A model generated the notes under the pieces. It worked only from the letters and a program-made list of their open reading frames with translations, ran no database searches and was not told the DNA's origin. Both the position numbers and the translations under genes were made by a program. From Hydrogenophaga sp. (GTDB lineage: Bacteria > Pseudomonadota > Gammaproteobacteria > Burkholderiales > Burkholderiaceae_C), in contig NZ_JAHVAB010000058.1 in assembly GCF_019264445.1 (NCBI RefSeq), positions 62,001 to 126,000 of the forward strand: 64,000 bases of DNA, written 5' to 3'. Positions 38,930 to 48,590 of the stretch are shown piece by piece (the stretch's first letter is position 1; every line of letters starts with the position of its first letter).

Positions 38930-39406
38930 ATGGCCACTCTCCCCATCACCAAACGCGGCGCCGAAAAGCTCAAGGAGGAGCTTCATCGTCTCAAGACGGT
39001 GGACCGCCCATGGGTGATCAACGCCATCGCCGAGGCTCGTGCCCAGGGTGACCTGAGCGAGAACGCGGAGTACGACGCGGCGAAGGACCGCCAGGGTTTC
39101 ATCGAAGGTCGCATCGCTGAGATCGAGGGCAAGCTTTCAGCCGCCCAGATCATTGACCCAACCTCTGTTGATGCCGGCGGGAAGGTGGTGTTCGGCGCAA
39201 CAGTCGAACTGGAAGACGAGGACAGTGGTGCCGCCGTCACCTACCAGATCGTTGGCGAGGATGAGGCCGATCTGAAGCTGGGCTTGGTCAACATCAGCAG
39301 CCCCATTGCACGTGCGCTGATTGGCAAGGAAGAGGGCGATGTCGCAGAAGTGCAGGCGCCGGGCGGTATCAAGCGCTTCGAAATTGTGGCCGTGCGCTAC
39401 GCGTGA
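38930..39406 (+). CDS. greA: transcription elongation factor GreA
   Basis: 158 residues. The N-terminal coiled-coil finger ([19 protein letters not shown], with [13 protein letters not shown] at the tip carrying the acidic residues) and the C-terminal FKBP-like domain are complete. GreA rescues backtracked RNA polymerase by stimulating transcript cleavage. CAGGAG precedes ATG 38930; the frame is open to 38807 but that extension is leader sequence. Confidence 0.97.
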   Translation: MATLPITKRGAEKLKEELHRLKTVDRPWVINAIAEARAQGDLSENAEYDAAKDRQGFIEGRIAEIEGKLSAAQIIDPTSVDAGGKVVFGATVELEDEDSGAAVTYQIVGEDEADLKLGLVNISSPIARALIGKEEGDVAEVQAPGGIKRFEIVAVRYA

Positions 39407-39858
39407 CGCCGATGCGCTCGCACAGGCTGGGTATCCTGGTCGCCGCGCTGTGGTGGGGCGGCATCACCGGTTTGAGTTTTCTGGCGGTGCCTGTCCTGTT
39501 TGCGCAGCTGGGCAGCCCGGCTGTTGCAGGTCCCGTGGCGGCGAAGCTGTTCTCTTTGCAGTGCTATGCAGGTCTCGTGCTCGGCGTCTTGCTGCTGATG
39601 GTTTTGCGTCGCGGCAATGAGCAAGGTGGTCGTCCCGACGGCCCGACCCTGACCACGCTGGGCATCGTGCTCTTTGCCATGTTGCTGGCGCTCATGCAGG
39701 AGTTTGGTGTTGCGCCGCACATCGTGAGCGCGCGCGCCAGCGGCGGCAGCTTGCGCCTGTGGCACGGTATGGGCACAGCGATGGTGTTCGGCCAGTGGCT
39801 GTGCGCTGGTGTGGTGCTCTGGCGGCTCAGCCGCGCAGCCGCGTCGACACCCGCCTGA
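39403..39858 (+). CDS. DUF4149-like integral membrane protein
   Basis: A 151-residue hydrophobic protein with four predicted membrane segments (about 8-30, 45-65, 78-98, 122-142). The conserved [18 protein letters not shown] and [12 protein letters not shown] motifs suit the DUF4149/TMEM205-like group. The function is unknown. The GTG at 39403 overlaps the greA stop, so it is translationally coupled to greA. It ends 5 bp from the convergent folD. Confidence 0.82.
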   Translation: MTPMRSHRLGILVAALWWGGITGLSFLAVPVLFAQLGSPAVAGPVAAKLFSLQCYAGLVLGVLLLMVLRRGNEQGGRPDGPTLTTLGIVLFAMLLALMQEFGVAPHIVSARASGGSLRLWHGMGTAMVFGQWLCAGVVLWRLSRAAASTPA

Positions 39859-39863
39859 ACGCC

Positions 39864-40715
39864 TCAGCTGAGTTGGCTCTCGGCCGACTCCAGCGTGTTG
39901 ACCATCAGCATCGTGATGGTCATCGGACCCACACCGCCCGGCACCGGGGTGATCCAGCTCGCCACCGCTTTCACACCGTCGAAGTCCACATCACCGCACA
40001 GCTTGCCTTCTTCGTTGCGGTTCATGCCCACATCGAGGACGACGGCTCCCGGCTTCACCATGTCGGCCGTGACCACGTTGCGCTTGCCCACTGCGGCGAC
40101 GATCACGTCTGCCTGGAGCGTCAGGGCCTTGAGGTCTTGCGTTGCGCTGTGGCAGATGGTGACTGTGGCGTTCTGTTGCAGCAGCATCAGCGCCATGGGT
40201 TTGCCCACAATGTTGCTGCGCCCGATCACCACAGCGTGCTTGCCCTTGAGGTCGTAGCCAATGCTCTCCAGCATCTTCATGCATCCATAGGGTGTGCAAG
40301 GCCAGAAGCCGGGCATGCCGGTCATCAGGGCGCCCGCGCTGGCCATGTGGAAGCCATCCACGTCTTTCGACGGCGCGATCGCTTCGATCACCTTCTGCGC
40401 GTTGATGTGAGCGGGCAAGGGCAACTGCACCAGGATGCCGTGAATGGAGGCATCGCTGTTGAGGGCTGCCACCCGCGCCAGCAGTTCGGCTTCGCTCAGG
40501 CTGGCGGGCCAGCGCTCAAGCAATGAGTGCATGCCGGTGTCTTCGCAAGCCTTCACCTTGTTTCGCACGTACACCTGCGACGCGGGGTTGTCACCCACCA
40601 GGATCACCGCCAGGCCGGGTGTGATCCCCTTGGCTTTCAGCGCGGTCACGCGTGCGCTGACGTCGGCACGCAGTTGGCGGGAGAGGGCATTGCCGTCGAT
40701 GAGTTGGGCGGTCAT
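39864..40715 (-). CDS. folD: methylenetetrahydrofolate dehydrogenase/cyclohydrolase
   Basis: About 283 residues. The catalytic [21 protein letters not shown] carries the Tyr-x-x-x-Lys motif, followed by GILVQLPLP, the Rossmann [17 protein letters not shown] and GAVVLDVG. It interconverts 5,10-methylene- and 10-formyl-tetrahydrofolate for one-carbon metabolism. I place the start at the second ATG (40715, [12 protein letters not shown]), the usual family start, rather than 40745. Confidence 0.95.
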   Translation of the reverse strand: MTAQLIDGNALSRQLRADVSARVTALKAKGITPGLAVILVGDNPASQVYVRNKVKACEDTGMHSLLERWPASLSEAELLARVAALNSDASIHGILVQLPLPAHINAQKVIEAIAPSKDVDGFHMASAGALMTGMPGFWPCTPYGCMKMLESIGYDLKGKHAVVIGRSNIVGKPMALMLLQQNATVTICHSATQDLKALTLQADVIVAAVGKRNVVTADMVKPGAVVLDVGMNRNEEGKLCGDVDFDGVKAVASWITPVPGGVGPMTITMLMVNTLESAESQLS

Positions 40716-40735
40716 GTTGCGTATGGGTGTGCGGT

Positions 40736-40771
40736 TGAAATGCAAACGCCCGCCGAGGTTGCGGCGGGCGT
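40736..40771 (-). terminator. intrinsic terminator of the two-component operon
   Basis: ACGCCCGCCG/CGGCGGGCGT (10 bp, 6-nt loop), then TTGCATTT on the minus strand. It lies between the response-regulator stop and the folD start. Confidence 0.7.
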
Positions 40772-40802
40772 CAGGGGATGCGGTGGTCCGGGTGCGTGCC
40801 GT

Positions 40803-41429
40803 TCAGGCCTTGGCTGGCGTTTGCCCCAACGCGATCTTGAGGAGATCTGCCACGGTGTTGGCACCCAGCTTTTCCATGATGTTCGCGCGGTGGGCCTCGA
40901 CGGTCTTGATGCTAATGCCCAGGTCGTCGGCGATCTGTTTGTTGAGACGGCCAGCGACGATGCGTTCGAGCACCTGGGCTTCCCGGCTGGTGAGTTTGGA
41001 GAGAAGGGCATCTCGGCTGATGGCCTGTTGATGCGTGGCAAACGCTTCACGCGCGTGCTCCAGCATGCGCTCCACCAGCGCCACCAACTGGTCTTCCTTG
41101 AAGGGCTTCTGGATGAAATCCAGTGCGCCCTTCTTCATTGACTCCACCGCCATGGGCACGTCGCCATGACCCGTGATGAAAACGATGGGCAGAGGCGATT
41201 GCCGTTCAATCAGGCGGTCCTGAAGCTCCATGCCCGTCATGCCGCCCATGCGGATATCGGCGATGAGACAGGCCACTTCGCGCGCGTCATAGCGGCTCAG
41301 AAACGCTTCTGCCGATTCGAAGCAACGGACGCGGAAATCCTTGCCTTCGAGCAGCCATTGCAGTGAGTCGCGAACCGCCTCGTCGTCGTCGACCACGTAG
41401 ACGCTGCCTTTTTTGGGGATCAAACTCAT
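40803..41429 (-). CDS. FixJ/DctR-type response regulator (receiver plus LuxR-type HTH)
   Basis: 208 residues. The receiver domain (about 10-125) has the acidic DDDEAVRD, phosphoacceptor Asp58 in LIADIRMGGMTG, Thr in FITGHGD and Lys in IQKPFKE. The C-terminal LuxR/NarL DNA-binding domain reads LTSREAQVLERIVAGRLNKQ then IADDLGISIKTVEAHRANI. It should be activated by the overlapping kinase at 41426 (4 bp overlap). The target is not shown by sequence; being divergent from the pyruvate dehydrogenase operon makes that operon a candidate. It is closest in design to FixJ, TtrR and DctR. Confidence 0.9.
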   Translation of the reverse strand: MSLIPKKGSVYVVDDDEAVRDSLQWLLEGKDFRVRCFESAEAFLSRYDAREVACLIADIRMGGMTGMELQDRLIERQSPLPIVFITGHGDVPMAVESMKKGALDFIQKPFKEDQLVALVERMLEHAREAFATHQQAISRDALLSKLTSREAQVLERIVAGRLNKQIADDLGISIKTVEAHRANIMEKLGANTVADLLKIALGQTPAKA

Positions 41430-43981
41430 CTCGCTCTTTCAGTGTCCGTCAGCGGCTCTGTGGCGGGCCCAGCCGCGGCGCTGTGGTTCTGCAGCCGCGA
41501 GATCACGGGGATCCAGAAGCTGAAGCAGCAGCCCACCACCTCCGCGCCATTGTAGATGTTCTGAACTTGCATCCGGCCATGGTGCGACTCGACGATGCTG
41601 CGGCAAAGCTTCAGGCCAATGCCCATGCCTTCGCTCTTGGTGCTGTAGAAGGCTTCATAGATGCGCTCGATCATTTCATCGGGAACACCGTTGCCGGAAT
41701 CTCGCACCGAGAACTCCACCACGTCGACACCGTCCTGGTGGCGAGGGCCGACGCGAAGCTCTACATACCGCTCGCCTGGCGCGCGCGCAGCCTGTGCGAT
41801 GGCCTCGCCAGCGTTCTTGAGCAGGTTGATCAGCACCTGCTCGATCAGGATCGGATCCACCATGAGCTGCGGCAAGCGCGCTGCCACATAAGGCGAGAGC
41901 CGAACCTGGTGGCGGCGCAGTTCGATGTCCGCCAGTTCAATGGCATTGCTCACCATTTGCGCCACATCGGAAACCGTGGGATTGGGTTCGCTGCGTTTCA
42001 CAAACGCACGGATGCGCTGAATGATCTGGCCCGCGCGCTGAGCCTGCCGCGAGGTTTTCTCCAGTGCGCCCAGCAGCTCATCGGTGCTGATGCGCTGCTC
42101 GTTCACACGCGAGATCATGCCGTTGCAATAGTTGGTGATGGCGGTCAACGGCTGGTTGAGTTCGTGGGCCACGCTGGATGCCATTTCACCCATCGTGATC
42201 AGCCGGCTGGCTGTCTGTGCGCGTTCGGCCTGGCGCGAGGCCTGTTCCTCTGCATAGCGCCGCGGTGTGATGTCACTGGCGATGACCATCTGCGCCAGAC
42301 GGCCGTCGACCCAGGTGAGGTAACGGGTTCGCACTTCCAGCCAACGGTCGAGTTCCTCGACAAACACCTCGGCGTTTTCCGCGCCGGCGTCGGTGAGTGT
42401 CTCGGTGGGCATGCCGGCGAATGCATCGACCGCATCGCCGTCGTCGGGGCTGGGGGAGGGCTGGTTTCCCGCGAGGTCCACCAGATGGCGGTGCCCCTGG
42501 CCGCGCGTGCCGAACCACAAGCGGTACATCTTGTTGGCGAAGAGCATTTCGTCGCTGCCCAAGGGTGCGACGGACACGGCCGAATCCAGCGATTCCAGCA
42601 CGGTGGTGAAGCGTTCGTACGAGGCCGAGAGTTCCTCGCGGATGCGCTTGGGCTCGGTGATGTCCGTCATGGAGGTCATCCACCCAGTCTGATGCCCCTT
42701 GGGATCAATCAGCGGCGAGACGTACATGCGCGCATCGAAGATGCTGCCGTCTCGTCGTTTGACATGCACTTCGAATCCGCCCGGCGTCGAGCGTCCGCGC
42801 AGCTCGTCTTCCAGGCGCGCTGCGAGCTGCTCGTGCTCTTCTTCGGGCCAGTAGGGAAACGGGGCCGTGCGCCCCACCAGTTCGCCTTCCGTCCACCCCG
42901 TCATCGAGCAAAAAGCTGGGTTGACGTAGGTGATGCGGCCCTGCATGTCCAGGGCGCGCATGCCCGTGAGCATGGAGTTCTCCATCGCACGACGGAAGTT
43001 GGTCTCGGCCACGAGCGCTTGCTGTGCCTGCACACGCCTGCGCGTGTGGCGCCAGGTGCCCAGCAGCATCCACACCGTGAGCGCCGAGAGTGCGCCAATC
43101 ACCCAGAAGAATCCGCTGCCCACGATGTCTTGAGACGTGCGGTAGCCCTGCGCCTTCAAGATCAGTCCATTGCCCACTGGCGACACGGGCACTTCGTGTT
43201 CGAGCGGCGGGTTGGACCACGGCAGCAGGCGCAGCACGGTGGTGGGGGTTTGCAAGCTGCCGGCGAGCACACGGTTGCGGTCGTCCACCAGGGCGACGGC
43301 GTAGCGGGCCATGATCTCGGGTGGAATGCCGAACCGCATGAGCCCGTCGACGGAGTACTCGCCCATGATCGTGCCCGCAAAGCGGCCTTGCTCGCTCAGT
43401 GGCACATGCAGCATCAACGTGGCGTTGCGGGCGTCTTCACCCAGGGGGCGCGAATAGATCGGCTGGCGCAGATCGCGAGCGAGGTCGAAGGTGCCATCGG
43501 TTTCGCCGGGAGAGAGCACGCTGCCCACCGGGCGCACCAGGGCGGAGGGGGCGCTTGGCGAGGCGTAGCTGGCCAGCACATTGCGGCGTCCGTCCACCCA
43601 GCTGATGGCCAGCAGCTCGGGAAACTGGCTCACCAGCGACTCGACCTGGAATTCGAATTCGTCGTTCTCAATTTCCTTGTTGCCCACTTCGCGCGCCAGA
43701 CGCATGAGCTGCTCCTGGCGTTCCAGCAGTCGCAGTCGCAAGCGTTGCTGCGCGTACTCGACGTCGCGCGTGACGGCTTCCTGTTCGCGCTCGAGTTCCT
43801 CGTAACGGAGGTAGGTGATGGCGACGGCAATGGCCGACAGAAACAGCAGCACCGCCAGCAAGGGGCCGAGCGTGGCAAAGCGGTCCTGCCTCGATGGCGG
43901 CAGGCGCCGCCACCATCGCTTCCACCAGGCGACCGGTACGGTCGGGCTGTTCTGGGGGGGCGTGGAGGGCAGCGAAATCAT
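41426..43981 (-). CDS. membrane sensor histidine kinase with two PAS domains (FixL/DctS-like)
   Basis: 851 residues. Membrane helix 1 is at about 37-58, then a periplasmic sensor of about 230 residues, membrane helix 2 at about 288-309, PAS 1 at about 326-445 and PAS 2 at about 452-575. The dimerisation/phosphoacceptor segment has His606 in SVAHELNQPLTAITNYCNG, and the catalytic domain has LINLLKNAGEAI and SGNGVPDEM with FYSTKSEGMGIGLKL. The kinase region closely resembles FixL/DctS. The periplasmic part fits a small-ligand (dCache-like) sensor; the ligand is not recognisable. PAS 1 has no obvious heme ligand that I can assert. It is divergent from aceE (211 bp between). Confidence 0.9.
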   Translation of the reverse strand: MISLPSTPPQNSPTVPVAWWKRWWRRLPPSRQDRFATLGPLLAVLLFLSAIAVAITYLRYEELEREQEAVTRDVEYAQQRLRLRLLERQEQLMRLAREVGNKEIENDEFEFQVESLVSQFPELLAISWVDGRRNVLASYASPSAPSALVRPVGSVLSPGETDGTFDLARDLRQPIYSRPLGEDARNATLMLHVPLSEQGRFAGTIMGEYSVDGLMRFGIPPEIMARYAVALVDDRNRVLAGSLQTPTTVLRLLPWSNPPLEHEVPVSPVGNGLILKAQGYRTSQDIVGSGFFWVIGALSALTVWMLLGTWRHTRRRVQAQQALVAETNFRRAMENSMLTGMRALDMQGRITYVNPAFCSMTGWTEGELVGRTAPFPYWPEEEHEQLAARLEDELRGRSTPGGFEVHVKRRDGSIFDARMYVSPLIDPKGHQTGWMTSMTDITEPKRIREELSASYERFTTVLESLDSAVSVAPLGSDEMLFANKMYRLWFGTRGQGHRHLVDLAGNQPSPSPDDGDAVDAFAGMPTETLTDAGAENAEVFVEELDRWLEVRTRYLTWVDGRLAQMVIASDITPRRYAEEQASRQAERAQTASRLITMGEMASSVAHELNQPLTAITNYCNGMISRVNEQRISTDELLGALEKTSRQAQRAGQIIQRIRAFVKRSEPNPTVSDVAQMVSNAIELADIELRRHQVRLSPYVAARLPQLMVDPILIEQVLINLLKNAGEAIAQAARAPGERYVELRVGPRHQDGVDVVEFSVRDSGNGVPDEMIERIYEAFYSTKSEGMGIGLKLCRSIVESHHGRMQVQNIYNGAEVVGCCFSFWIPVISRLQNHSAAAGPATEPLTDTERAR

Positions 43982-44085
43982 GGACCCGTGAGTCTACGTG
44001 AGCCTGTGGTTAGCGGGGGCGGTTGCCTCGCGCGCTGCGGTGGGATGCACCGATGTGGCCATCGCTCGAAACCTTGATATTTCAT

Positions 44086-44128
44086 TATGCAAAAAACAAA
44101 AGCATATGTTGAAAATGAAAAGCTTTTG
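44086..44128. promoter_or_regulatory. overlapping inverted repeats upstream of aceE
   Basis: In an AT-rich stretch of the 211 bp gap between the kinase gene (start 43981) and aceE, TATGC-N11-GCATA (44086-44106) overlaps CAAAAGC-N18-GCTTTTG (44097-44128). Both dyads are candidate regulator sites; whether the adjacent response regulator binds them is unknown. An AGGAG ribosome-binding site precedes aceE. Confidence 0.45.
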
Positions 44129-44192
44129 TGGAAAAATCAGTGACAGTGCGGATAGAGGTCCGTAAGCTCAATTCAAACCAACAGGAGACAAC

Positions 44193-46904
44193 ATGTCAGC
44201 GAATGACGCTCTCAACGGCCGTGGCAAGACGGACGCAGATTCCAACGAGACCCGTGAGTGGATGGAGGCGCTGGCCGCCGTGATCGAGCGCGAGGGGCCC
44301 GAGCGGGCGCATTTCCTGCTCGAGCAGCTGCTTGAAGAGGCCCGCCAGCACAGCATTGATCTGCCGTTCTCGGCCACCACCGGTTACGTCAACACGATCG
44401 AGCCGGACCAGGAAGAGCGCTGCCCCGGCAACATCGAAATTGAAGAGCGTCTGCGCGCCTACATGCGTTGGAACGCCATGGCGATGGTGGTCAAGGCCAA
44501 CCGACACAACCCCGAAGACGGCGGAGACCTCGGTGGGCACATCGGTTCTTTTGCGTCGCTCGCCCACATGTTTGGCGCGGGTTTCAACCATTTCTGGCAC
44601 GCCGAGAGCGAAAACCACGGTGGCGACTGCCTGTACATCCAGGGCCACGTGTCGCCCGGCGTCTACGCCCGCGCGTACCTCGAGGGCCGCCTGACCGAGG
44701 AGCAGCTGCTCAACTTCCGTCAGGAAGTCAACGGCAAGGGTCTCTCCAGCTACCCGCACCCGAAGCTGATGCCCGAGTTCTGGCAGTTCCCTACGGTGTC
44801 GATGGGCCTGGGCCCGCTGATGGCGATCTACCAGGCGCGCTTCCTGAAGTACCTGCACGCCCGCGGCATTGCCAACACCGAGAACCGCAAGGTCTGGGTG
44901 TTCTGTGGCGACGGTGAAATGGACGAGGTGGAGTCGCTGGGCGCCATCAGCCTGGCCGCACGCGAGAACCTCGACAACCTCATCTTCGTGGTGAACTGCA
45001 ACCTGCAGCGCCTGGACGGTCCGGTGCGCGGCAACGGCAAGATCATTCAGGAGCTCGAAGGTGAGTTCCGTGGTTCGGGCTGGAACGTGATCAAGCTGCT
45101 GTGGGGCAGCGAGTGGGACAACCTGCTCGCGCGCGACAAGGACGGTGCGCTGCGCAAGATCATGATGGACACGGTGGATGGCGACTACCAGGCTTTCAAG
45201 GCCAATGACGGTGCCTACGTGCGCAAGCATTTCTTTGGACGCGACCCGAAGACGCTTGAGATGGTCGCTCACCTGAGCGACAACGACATCTGGAACCTCA
45301 AGCGTGGCGGCCATGACCCGCAGAAGGTCTACGCGGCGTACCACAAGGCGGTGAACCACAAGGGCCAGCCCACTGTGCTGCTGATCAAGACCGTCAAGGG
45401 TTTTGGCATGGGCAAGTCGGGCGAAGGCAAGAACACGGTCCACCAGACCAAGAAGCTGACCGACGAAGACATCAAAATCTTCCGTGATCGCTTCAACCTG
45501 CCCATTCCGGACAGCGAACTCTCCAAGATCCCGTTCTACAAGCCGGCAGACGACACGCCGGAAATGAAGTACCTGCACGAGCGCCGCCAAGCCCTCGGCG
45601 GCTACCTGCCCAAGCGCCGTGTGAAGGCCGACGAAAGTTTCACCGTGCCTTCGCTTGAAACGTTCAAGGCGGTGCTCGAGCCCACGGCCGAAGGCCGCGA
45701 GATTTCGACCACGCAGGCTTATGTGCGCTTCCTGACGCAGCTGCTGCGCGACCAGGCTTTGGGCCCGCGCATCGTGCCGATCCTGGTGGACGAAGCCCGC
45801 ACGTTCGGCATGGAAGGCCTGTTCCGCCAGATCGGCATCTACAACCCGGCAGGTCAGCAGTACACCCCGGTCGATAAAGACCAGGTGATGTACTACAAGG
45901 AAGACAAGGCGGGTCAGATCCTGCAGGAAGGCATCAACGAGGCCGGTGGCATGAGCAGCTGGATCGCGGCGGCCACCAGCTACAGCACCAGCAACCGCAT
46001 CATGGTGCCGTTCTATGTGTACTACTCGATGTTCGGCTTCCAGCGCATTGGCGATCTGGCTTGGGCGGCGGGCGACATGCAGGCGCGCGGCTTCCTGCTC
46101 GGCGGCACCTCGGGGCGCACCACGCTCAACGGGGAAGGCCTGCAGCACGAAGACGGCCACAGCCACATCCTGGCCGGCACGATTCCGAACTGCATCAGCT
46201 ACGACCCGACCTTCGCGCACGAGGTGGCGGTGATCCTGCACCACGGCTTGAAACGCATGGTCGAGAAGCAGGACAACGTCTTTTATTACCTCACGCTGCT
46301 GAACGAAAACTACGCCATGCCTGGCCTGCAACCCGGCACCGAAGAGCAGATCATCAAGGGCATGTACTACTGCAAGCAGGCTCCGGCGCTGAAGAAAACG
46401 GCACCGACAGTGCAACTGCTGGGCAGCGGCACCATCCTGCGCGAAAGCATCGCGGCGCAGGAGCTGCTGGAGAAAGACTGGGGCGTGAGCGCCGGCGTGT
46501 GGAGCTGCCCAAGCTTCAACGAGCTGACCCGCGATGGCCAGGACGCGGAGCGCTGGAACCTGTTGCACCCGACCGAGACGCCCCGTGTGCCGTTCGTGTC
46601 GCAGCAACTCAGCGCCACCACCGGCCCCGTGATCGCCTCCACCGACTACATGAAGAATTACGCGGAGCAAATCCGTCCGTTCATTCCAAAAGACCGCACC
46701 TACAAGGTGCTGGGCACCGACGGCTTTGGCCGCAGCGATTTCCGCAGCAAGCTGCGCGAGCACTTCGAAATCAACCGCCACTACATCGTGGTGGCCGCAC
46801 TCAAGGCGCTGAGCGAAGAGGGCAAGTTGCCGACGGCCAAGGTGGCCGAGGCGATCAAGAAGTACGGCATCAACGCCGACAAAGTGAACCCGCTGTACGC
46901 GTAA
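44193..46904 (+). CDS. aceE: pyruvate dehydrogenase E1 component, homodimeric type
   Basis: A 903-residue ThDP enzyme. GDGEMDEVES starts the diphosphate-binding motif and ends in VVNCNLQRLDGPVRGN; landmarks GGDLGGHIGSFAS, GPLMAIYQARFLKYL and GTSGRTTLNGEGLQHEDGHSH are typical of the single-chain AceE. It decarboxylates pyruvate and acetylates the lipoyl groups of AceF. It is the first gene of the aceE-aceF-lpdA operon, with AGGAG before the ATG. The length is close to E. coli AceE (887). Confidence 0.98.
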   Translation: MSANDALNGRGKTDADSNETREWMEALAAVIEREGPERAHFLLEQLLEEARQHSIDLPFSATTGYVNTIEPDQEERCPGNIEIEERLRAYMRWNAMAMVVKANRHNPEDGGDLGGHIGSFASLAHMFGAGFNHFWHAESENHGGDCLYIQGHVSPGVYARAYLEGRLTEEQLLNFRQEVNGKGLSSYPHPKLMPEFWQFPTVSMGLGPLMAIYQARFLKYLHARGIANTENRKVWVFCGDGEMDEVESLGAISLAARENLDNLIFVVNCNLQRLDGPVRGNGKIIQELEGEFRGSGWNVIKLLWGSEWDNLLARDKDGALRKIMMDTVDGDYQAFKANDGAYVRKHFFGRDPKTLEMVAHLSDNDIWNLKRGGHDPQKVYAAYHKAVNHKGQPTVLLIKTVKGFGMGKSGEGKNTVHQTKKLTDEDIKIFRDRFNLPIPDSELSKIPFYKPADDTPEMKYLHERRQALGGYLPKRRVKADESFTVPSLETFKAVLEPTAEGREISTTQAYVRFLTQLLRDQALGPRIVPILVDEARTFGMEGLFRQIGIYNPAGQQYTPVDKDQVMYYKEDKAGQILQEGINEAGGMSSWIAAATSYSTSNRIMVPFYVYYSMFGFQRIGDLAWAAGDMQARGFLLGGTSGRTTLNGEGLQHEDGHSHILAGTIPNCISYDPTFAHEVAVILHHGLKRMVEKQDNVFYYLTLLNENYAMPGLQPGTEEQIIKGMYYCKQAPALKKTAPTVQLLGSGTILRESIAAQELLEKDWGVSAGVWSCPSFNELTRDGQDAERWNLLHPTETPRVPFVSQQLSATTGPVIASTDYMKNYAEQIRPFIPKDRTYKVLGTDGFGRSDFRSKLREHFEINRHYIVVAALKALSEEGKLPTAKVAEAIKKYGINADKVNPLYA

Positions 46905-46919
46905 TCCGGAGACAACAAC

Positions 46920-48581
46920 ATGGCAATGGTTGAAGTGAAGGTCCCGGACATCGGCGACTTTGATGAGGTGGCGGTCATTGAGCTGCTGGTGAAGGTGGGT
47001 GACACCGTCAAGGCGGAGCAGTCGCTGATCACGGTCGAGTCCGACAAGGCCTCGATGGAGATTCCTTCGAGCACCGCAGGTGTGATCAAGGAACTCAAGG
47101 TTTCTTTGGGCGACAAGGTAAAGGAAGGCTCTGTGGTGCTGGTGCTGGAGGCAGCGGGTGACGCTGCTGCCGCTCCCGCTGCGGCGGCACCGGCGCCCGC
47201 CGCCGCAGCCCCGGCCCAAGCAGCCCCGGTTGCCGCACCGGCTGCAGCGCCCGCTGCTGCCGCGGGCCCTGTGGAAGTGCGTGTGCCCGATATCGGTGAC
47301 TTCAAGGACGTCGCCGTGATCGAGGTTCTGGTCAAGCCCGGCGACAAGATCGCGGTGGAGCAAAGCCTGATCACGGTCGAGTCGGACAAGGCTTCGATGG
47401 AGATCCCGTCGGCGGCGGCTGGTGTGCTCAAGGAGCTCAAGGTCAAGGTGGGCGACACCGTGAACATCGGGGACCTGCTGGCGATTCTGGAAGGTGTGGC
47501 GTCGGCCGCTCCTGCGGCAGCGCCCCCTGCGTCTTCTCCTGCGCCAGTGGCGGCTGCCGCTGCGCCGCAGGCCGCCGCGGCGCCAGTGCCTGCGGCACCG
47601 GCAACTGCACCAGCTGCCCACAACCCCACGGGCACCTCCGCCGTGGGCCTGCCGCATGCATCTCCCTCGGTGCGCAAGTTCGCCCGCGAACTCGGTGTGC
47701 CGCTGGACGAGGTCAAGGGCAGCGGGCCCAAGGGGCGCATCCTGCTGGACGACGTGCAGGGTTTCACCAAAGCCGTGATGGCCGGCGCGACGCAGACCAA
47801 GGCGCAGGTGGCCAAGGCGCCAGCCGGTGGCGGCGGCGACGGTGCTGGCCTTGGCCTGATCCCGTGGCCGAAGGTGGACTTCGCCAAGTTCGGCCCGATC
47901 GAGCGCAAGGAGATGAGCCGCATCAAGAAGATCAGCGGCGCCAACCTGCTGCGCAATGCCGTGATGATTCCGGCGGTCACCAACCACGACGACGCCGACA
48001 TCACCGACCTCGAAGCCTTCCGCGTCTCCACCAACAAGGAAAACGAGAAGAGCGGCGTCAAGGTGACGATGCTGGCTTTCCTGATCAAGGCCTGCGTGGC
48101 CGCGCTCAAGAAATTCCCCGAGTTCAACAGCTCCATCGACGGCGATGCACTGATCTACAAGCAGTTCTGGCACATCGGCTTTGCGGCGGACACGCCCAAC
48201 GGTTTGATGGTTCCGGTCATCAAGGACGCTGACAAAAAGGGCGTTCTGCAGATCAGCCAGGAAATGGGTGAGCTCGCCAAGAAGGCGCGAGAGGGCAAGC
48301 TCAGTCCGGCCGAAATGAGCGGTGCAACGTTCACCATCTCCAGCCTGGGTGGCATTGGTGGGCGTTACTTCACGCCCATCATCAATGCGCCTGAGGTGGC
48401 GATTCTGGGTGTGTGCAAGAGCACCATGGAGCCGGTGTGGGATGGCAAGGCGTTCCAGCCGCGCCTGATGCTGCCGTTGTCGCTGACCTGGGACCACCGC
48501 GTGATCGACGGCGCTGCCGCCGCGCGGTTCAACGTGTACCTCGGCCAGATCCTCAGCGACTTCCGTCGCGTGCTGCTCTAA
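46920..48581 (+). CDS. aceF: pyruvate dehydrogenase E2 (dihydrolipoyl acetyltransferase), two lipoyl domains
   Basis: 553 residues. There are two lipoyl domains (about 1-80 with Lys43, and 118-195 with Lys157, both in [10 protein letters not shown]), Ala/Pro-rich linkers (about 80-117 and 196-235), a peripheral-subunit-binding domain ([20 protein letters not shown]), and a C-terminal catalytic domain ending with [18 protein letters not shown] that bears the catalytic His and Asp. It forms the core of the complex. E. coli AceF has three lipoyl domains; here two are in AceF and one in LpdA. It follows aceE after 15 bp. Confidence 0.97.
   Translation: MAMVEVKVPDIGDFDEVAVIELLVKVGDTVKAEQSLITVESDKASMEIPSSTAGVIKELKVSLGDKVKEGSVVLVLEAAGDAAAAPAAAAPAPAAAAPAQAAPVAAPAAAPAAAAGPVEVRVPDIGDFKDVAVIEVLVKPGDKIAVEQSLITVESDKASMEIPSAAAGVLKELKVKVGDTVNIGDLLAILEGVASAAPAAAPPASSPAPVAAAAAPQAAAAPVPAAPATAPAAHNPTGTSAVGLPHASPSVRKFARELGVPLDEVKGSGPKGRILLDDVQGFTKAVMAGATQTKAQVAKAPAGGGGDGAGLGLIPWPKVDFAKFGPIERKEMSRIKKISGANLLRNAVMIPAVTNHDDADITDLEAFRVSTNKENEKSGVKVTMLAFLIKACVAALKKFPEFNSSIDGDALIYKQFWHIGFAADTPNGLMVPVIKDADKKGVLQISQEMGELAKKAREGKLSPAEMSGATFTISSLGGIGGRYFTPIINAPEVAILGVCKSTMEPVWDGKAFQPRLMLPLSLTWDHRVIDGAAAARFNVYLGQILSDFRRVLL
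47025..47059 (+). repeat. lipoyl-domain coding block, copy in aceF
   Basis: A 35-nt stretch around the lipoyl lysine is identical to 48696-48730 in lpdA. The second aceF lipoyl domain is similar, but I did not find as long an identical run. See the lpdA copy. Confidence 0.8.
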
Positions 48582-48590
48582 GGAACGACG

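Noticed and set aside
41363-44077. An open frame of 904 codons antisense to the histidine kinase
   Set aside because: The kinase on the other strand has complete PAS and catalytic motifs; this frame has none.
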